Origin: Clostridiales bacterium
Lineage (GTDB): Bacteria > Bacillota > Clostridia > Oscillospirales > Acutalibacteraceae
Direction: 5' to 3'
Assembly (NCBI GenBank): GCA_012839345.1
Contig: DUNN01000030.1
Coordinates: forward strand, 1 to 59,015
Length of the DNA stretch: 59,015 bases
The position numbers and the translations under genes were made by a program. The first letter of the stretch is position 1; each line of letters begins with the position of its first letter. The notes beneath the pieces are model-generated. The model had not been told where the DNA came from, ran no database searches, and saw only the letters and a list, made by a program, of their open reading frames with translations. Shown piece after piece: positions 55,858 through 59,015 of the stretch.

Positions 55858-55901
55858 AATGGTGCTCTAAAGAACATAATTATGTTCTTTAGAGCACCAT
55901 T
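55858..55901. repeat. 44-base perfect palindrome between the small-ORF locus and sigG
   Basis: AATGGTGCTCTAAAGAACAT... (55858-55879) is exactly repeated in reverse complement at 55880-55901. On the plus strand TTTTCTCG follows, so it could be the terminator of the small-ORF transcript; on the minus strand it lies about 110 bases downstream of sigG. Such perfect symmetry without a loop also resembles a mobile-element (MITE) end or a strong transcript barrier. Confidence 0.85.
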
Positions 55902-56009
55902 TTCTCGTCATATTGCGAAAACGGTATACTGTTGCAATCATTCCTGCTTCTTCAAGTTCACGTAGGGAGCGTGTATCGCTTGTCCATATTTGCTAGTGAC
56001 AGCGTCTCC

Positions 56010-56780
56010 TCAGATATCTTTTTTAATTTTATCCAGTGCGGCTTTCTCCAGGCGGGAAACCTGCGCTTGGCTGATGCCGATTTCGGAAGCGACTTCCATT
56101 TGCGTTTTACCCTGAAAAAAGCGCATGGAAAGAATCCTTTTTTCCCTGCTGTTCAAATCCTTAATTGCTTCCTTCAGGGCGATTTCATCCAACCAGTTCG
56201 AATCGTCGTTGTTGTCTCCGACCTGATCCATCACATAGATGGTGTCCCCTCCGTCGGAAAAAACAGGTTCATATAAGGAAACCGGCTCCACAATGGATTC
56301 GAGCGCAAGTACCACGTCTTCCCGCGGCAAATCCAATTCCTTTGCAATCTCTTCAATGGTTGGTTCCCGGTTATTCTCTGAAGTCATTTTTTCCTTTACC
56401 TGCATCGCTTTATAGGCAGTATCGCGCAGGGAACGACTCACCCGAATAGAGTTGTTGTCCCGAAGATAGCGCCGGATTTCACCTATAATCATCGGTACTC
56501 CGTAAGTGGAGAAACGCACACCCTGATCGGTATCAAAATGATCAATCGCCTTAATTAGTCCGATGCAGCCCACCTGAAAAAGGTCGTCCAGATTTTCCCC
56601 CCGGTTGGTAAAGCGTTGAATCACGCTTAGAACGAGTCGGAGATTTCCCTTTATCAACTCCTCCCGGGCTTTTGTATCACCGTTTTTTACTCGGCGCAGC
56701 AACTCCATTTTTTCTTTTTCCGTAAGTACCTTCAGCTTAGAAGTATTCACCCCACAGATTTCCACTTTATTGTACTGCAC
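56010..56780 (-). CDS. sigG: RNA polymerase sporulation sigma factor SigG
   Basis: A 256-residue sigma-70 family factor for late forespore transcription. The SigG-specific N-terminus (NKVEICGVNTSKLKVL) is present. Region 2 has NLRLVLSVIQRF and DDLFQVGCIGLIKAIDHFD; region 4 has LNSREKRILSMRFFQGKTQMEVASEIGISQ. The start is GTG 56780, seven bases after GGGGGG. spoIIGA and sigE, its usual neighbours, are not in the window. Confidence 0.95.
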   Translation of the reverse strand: MQYNKVEICGVNTSKLKVLTEKEKMELLRRVKNGDTKAREELIKGNLRLVLSVIQRFTNRGENLDDLFQVGCIGLIKAIDHFDTDQGVRFSTYGVPMIIGEIRRYLRDNNSIRVSRSLRDTAYKAMQVKEKMTSENNREPTIEEIAKELDLPREDVVLALESIVEPVSLYEPVFSDGGDTIYVMDQVGDNNDDSNWLDEIALKEAIKDLNSREKRILSMRFFQGKTQMEVASEIGISQAQVSRLEKAALDKIKKDI

Positions 56781-56973
56781 TCTGCAACCCCCCTATGTCG
56801 GTAATACAGTCTCAGTATTGCCATGAAGTGTGGGGATCATGCAGGTAAAAATTTTTTATCGAACCCAACAATTCTTGCTTTTCCGACTTACAAAAGTGTA
56901 TACTGAAATTAATCTTGGGGAATCCAAACCAAATTGAAAAATTCTGACTAAATTTGTTTCATTGGAGGACTGC

Positions 56974-58323
56974 ATGAAGGCAAACGTGATTTTTGAGCTG
57001 CCGGATGCGGTGAAAAAAATTCTGAATAAACTGACCGGAGCAGGTTACCCTTCCTACGTCGTTGGCGGCTGTGTGCGCGACCAATTCATGGGCCGCACCC
57101 CAAACGACTGGGATGTGACCACCAGTGCCCGTCCGGACGAAATGAAGCGGGTGCTTGGGGAATGGAAGCTGCTGGACACCGGCTTAAAGCATGGTACCAT
57201 TACGGTTCTGCTGGACCAAAGCATGGTGGAAGTGACCACTTTTCGGGTGGATGGTGCTTATACCGACAACCGTCACCCGGACGAAGTCTTTTTTACTACG
57301 AAGCTGGAAGACGATCTGGCCCGCAGGGACTTTACCATCAATGCGCTGGCCTATCACCCGGATTCCGGAGTGATTGACTGCTTTGGCGGTGTGGAAGATT
57401 TAAACCGGAAATTAATCCGTTGCGTCGGTGAACCGGACCGGCGGTTTCAAGAGGACGGACTGCGTATTCTTCGGGCGCTGCGTTTTGCTTCCATTCTCGG
57501 ATTTTCTATCGAAAAGCAGACTTCCGACAGCATTTTCCGAAACGCTTCGCTGCTGAACGGGATTGCGAACGAGCGAATCCGCGAAGAATTTACAAAACTT
57601 CTGTGCGGAAATGACGCCGTCACCGTTCTTCGAAAATATCAGCCGGTCATCGGGTGTTTTCTGCCTGAACTGAACGCTATGATTCAGTTCCCGCAAAGGA
57701 ACCCGTACCACTGCTACGACGTATGGGAGCATACGCTGAATGCGCTGGAACATACAGCGGACAACCCGGTTTTGCGGATGGCAGTTCTCTTACATGACAG
57801 TGGGAAACCGGCGTGCCATACTCGGGATGAAAACGGCATTGACCACTTCCACGGTCATGGTGAGAAAAGCCGCGAAATCGCCCATAAGGTTTTGCGGCGA
57901 CTCCGTTTTGATAACAACACCATACGACAGATTGAAATCCTGGTGGAAGCTCATGATATCGCCTTACCCGCCGATCGGAAAATCCTGCTGCACCGTTTAA
58001 ATCGTTTTGGGGAAACGAACCTTTCTCTGTTGTTTCAGATTAAGGAAGCGGATATTCAAGCGCAGAACCCCGACTATTGGAGCCGCCTGAATGAATTGAA
58101 CGAAGCAAAGAAACTTCTGGAACAGATACTATTCCAAAAGCTTTGCTTCCGATTAAAGGATTTGGCTATCAACGGCTCGGATTTGATAAAGCTTGGCATT
58201 TTACCGGGGCCCAATATTGGCAGAATACTGAACCGGCTTCTGGACGAAGTCCTAGATGGAACCTGCGAAAACCAGCGCGGCGCGCTAATGCGGCGTGCAG
58301 AAGAAATAAGGACGGAAAAGTAA
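56974..58323 (+). CDS. cca: CCA tRNA nucleotidyltransferase
   Basis: A 449-residue class II nucleotidyltransferase that adds or repairs the 3' CCA of tRNA. The head domain has VVGGCVRDQFMGRTPNDWDV with the catalytic Asp pair, then RRDFTINALAY and RFQEDGLRILRALRF. A C-terminal HD domain (HDSGKPACHTRDE and HFHGHGEKS) is present. ATG 56974 has GGAGG five bases upstream; the TTG at 56962 is not needed. The divergent space from sigG (56781-56973) holds no other gene. Confidence 0.95.
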   Translation: MKANVIFELPDAVKKILNKLTGAGYPSYVVGGCVRDQFMGRTPNDWDVTTSARPDEMKRVLGEWKLLDTGLKHGTITVLLDQSMVEVTTFRVDGAYTDNRHPDEVFFTTKLEDDLARRDFTINALAYHPDSGVIDCFGGVEDLNRKLIRCVGEPDRRFQEDGLRILRALRFASILGFSIEKQTSDSIFRNASLLNGIANERIREEFTKLLCGNDAVTVLRKYQPVIGCFLPELNAMIQFPQRNPYHCYDVWEHTLNALEHTADNPVLRMAVLLHDSGKPACHTRDENGIDHFHGHGEKSREIAHKVLRRLRFDNNTIRQIEILVEAHDIALPADRKILLHRLNRFGETNLSLLFQIKEADIQAQNPDYWSRLNELNEAKKLLEQILFQKLCFRLKDLAINGSDLIKLGILPGPNIGRILNRLLDEVLDGTCENQRGALMRRAEEIRTEK

Positions 58324-58324
58324 T

Positions 58325-58807
58325 ATGGAATACATTGAGCATACGATTCCCCCTGTTTACGATGAACATTCCAAAATTCTGATACTGGGCACGATGCCTT
58401 CTCCGAAATCCCGGGAATACGGCTTTTATTATTCCCATCCGCAAAACCGATTCTGGCGTGTTTTGTCGGAACTATACCAAGAGCCGTTACCGACCACGGT
58501 GGAAGAAAAGGCCGCTTTTGTCCTACGGCACAACATTGCCCTGTGGGATGTTCTAAAAAGCTGCCAAATTCAAGGCGCGGACGACAGCAGTATCCGCGAC
58601 CCTGTTCCAAACGATATTGCTGGTCTGGTTCACCGCACCCACATCGAACGTATCTTTACCACCGGCACTAAGGCAGCGGCGCTTTACAAACGGTTCTGCC
58701 AAAAAACCGCCGGCCCTGCAGTGCCGCTCCCTTCCACCAGCCCCGCAAACTGCCGTCACTACACGTTTGAACGTCTGGTAGAAGCATACCGGGTTATTCT
58801 ATCGTAA
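58325..58807 (+). CDS. DNA-deoxyinosine glycosylase (uracil-DNA-glycosylase superfamily)
   Basis: A 160-residue protein of the UDG superfamily resembling the hypoxanthine-DNA glycosylase family (TIGR04274). The nucleotide-binding and catalytic region is ILGTMPSPKSREYGFYYSHP, followed by NRFWRVL; a second loop is LPSTSPANCR. Typical members remove hypoxanthine (deaminated adenine) from DNA. It starts one base after cca ends and is probably cotranscribed with it. Confidence 0.88.
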   Translation: MEYIEHTIPPVYDEHSKILILGTMPSPKSREYGFYYSHPQNRFWRVLSELYQEPLPTTVEEKAAFVLRHNIALWDVLKSCQIQGADDSSIRDPVPNDIAGLVHRTHIERIFTTGTKAAALYKRFCQKTAGPAVPLPSTSPANCRHYTFERLVEAYRVILS

Positions 58808-58864
58808 CAAGAGAATCCAGGCAGATACAAAAGATTTATTTGCTATCACATACTTTCGGGCATC

Positions 58865-58891
58865 AAAAAAGGAAGCTTTAAAAGCTTCCTT
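58865..58891 (+). terminator. Hairpin terminator after the glycosylase gene
   Basis: AAGGAAGCTTT (58869-58879) pairs with AAAGCTTCCTT (58881-58891) around one base. On the minus strand six T's follow; on the plus strand the T-run is only two bases before the IS sequence begins, so the element may have cut into the original U-tract. The stretch 58808-58864 holds nothing I can support. Confidence 0.65.
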
Positions 58892-58900
58892 CAGCCTGTC

Positions 58901-58930
58901 GAAAAAGTCCAGTGAAAGCTGGGCTTTTTC
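58901..58930 (+). promoter_or_regulatory. Hairpin in the IS leader
   Basis: GAAAAAGTCCAG (58901-58912) pairs with CTGGGCTTTTTC (58919-58930), 12 pairs with one G-U, and a six-base loop, ending in a T-run. It could stop transcription entering from outside, a known way IS elements limit transposase made from read-through. A promoter for the element could be in 58931-58960 (TAAAAT-like boxes). Confidence 0.6.
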
Positions 58931-58966
58931 GTTGTAAAATGGTAAAATATAGACAGGTGATGAAAG

Positions 58967-59015
58967 ATGCTGGAACGGGAAAAACTACGCAGAGATGCAG
59001 TGGAATTTGTGAATA
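58967..59015 (+). CDS. IS1182-family transposase, N-terminal fragment
   Basis: An ORF running off the right edge starts MLEREKLRRDAVEFVN. This matches the opening of clostridial IS1182-group DDE transposases (DUF772 N-terminal domain), where L.. EKLRR.AVEFV is typical. The ribosome site is GGTGATGAAAG before the ATG. Only 16 residues are visible, so the family call is moderate. Confidence 0.6.
   Translation, partial: MLEREKLRRDAVEFVN

Larger units (their letters stand above)
58893..59015 (+). mobile_element. IS1182-family insertion sequence, left end only
   Basis: From about 58893 the sequence CAGCCTGTCGAAAAAGTCCA begins what looks like the left end of an IS1182-type element, followed by a hairpin leader and the transposase start at 58967. 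The exact border and target duplication are not visible because the other end lies outside the window. The call rests on the transposase N-terminus and on the resemblance of this leader to clostridial IS1182 leaders as I recall them. Confidence 0.65.

Noticed and set aside
56880..56940. A forespore-type (sigma-F/G) promoter on the plus strand before cca
   Set aside because: GTATA and GGGGAAT-like boxes are present, but cca is a housekeeping gene and the match is weak.

Overview
The window (59,015 bp, mid-GC) looks like a piece of a spore-forming, butyrate- or longer-chain-fatty-acid-forming clostridium, most like the Oscillospiraceae/Ruminococcaceae group (for example Caproiciproducens-type organisms). 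The evidence is the set thlA-crt-hbd-bcd-etfBA, a ferredoxin:NADP transhydrogenase (NfnAB), a membrane pyrophosphatase, SpoIVA, SigG, spore-coat genes, PolC, monofunctional HisB with HisZ, and the Firmicutes block rpsB-tsf-pyrH-frr-uppS-cdsA-dxr-rseP-ispG-polC. I assign it from gene content only. No rRNA, tRNA, CRISPR array or prophage was seen.

Both edges lie inside insertion sequences. The left edge holds the end and the first transposase codons of an IS5-like element that cuts clpP. The right edge holds the leader and first codons of an IS1182-like transposase. The window is therefore probably a whole contig of a draft assembly that broke at repeats.

Layout, minus strand unless stated. 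1-12 kb: broken clpP, tig, a phosphoesterase, thrC, an M19 dipeptidase, yraN, rnhB, rbgA, two tandem signal peptidases, rplS, the TIGR03960/TIGR03936 pair and an M50 protease. 12-19 kb: nfnBA, spoIVA, a SPOCS-LysM spore protein and two small coat proteins. 19-26 kb: a lone MazF-type RNase and the acyl-CoA operon etfA-etfB-bcd-hbd-crt-thlA (transcribed from thlA), with a predicted Rex operator over the thlA promoter. 26-31 kb: a Gfo/Idh-GNAT fusion, a threonine aldolase-like enzyme, AlaX and an EamA transporter. 31-33.5 kb (plus): hppA. 33.7-40 kb: his operon hisZGDCBAIE, lacking hisH and hisF. 40-53 kb: polC back to rpsB, and ymxH. 53-56.8 kb: a GT39 membrane glycosyltransferase, an AT-rich stretch with a promoter and tiny ORFs on the plus strand, and sigG. 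57-58.8 kb (plus): cca and a DNA glycosylase.

Working together: thiolase, HBD, crotonase and Bcd-Etf reduce acetyl-CoA-derived units to butyryl- or longer acyl-CoA. Bcd-Etf probably bifurcates electrons to ferredoxin, NfnAB links ferredoxin and NADH to NADPH, and HppA recovers PPi energy as an ion gradient. The least explained stretch is 55,440-55,901, a promoter-RBS-small-ORF-palindrome locus with what looks like a frameshifted secreted peptide.
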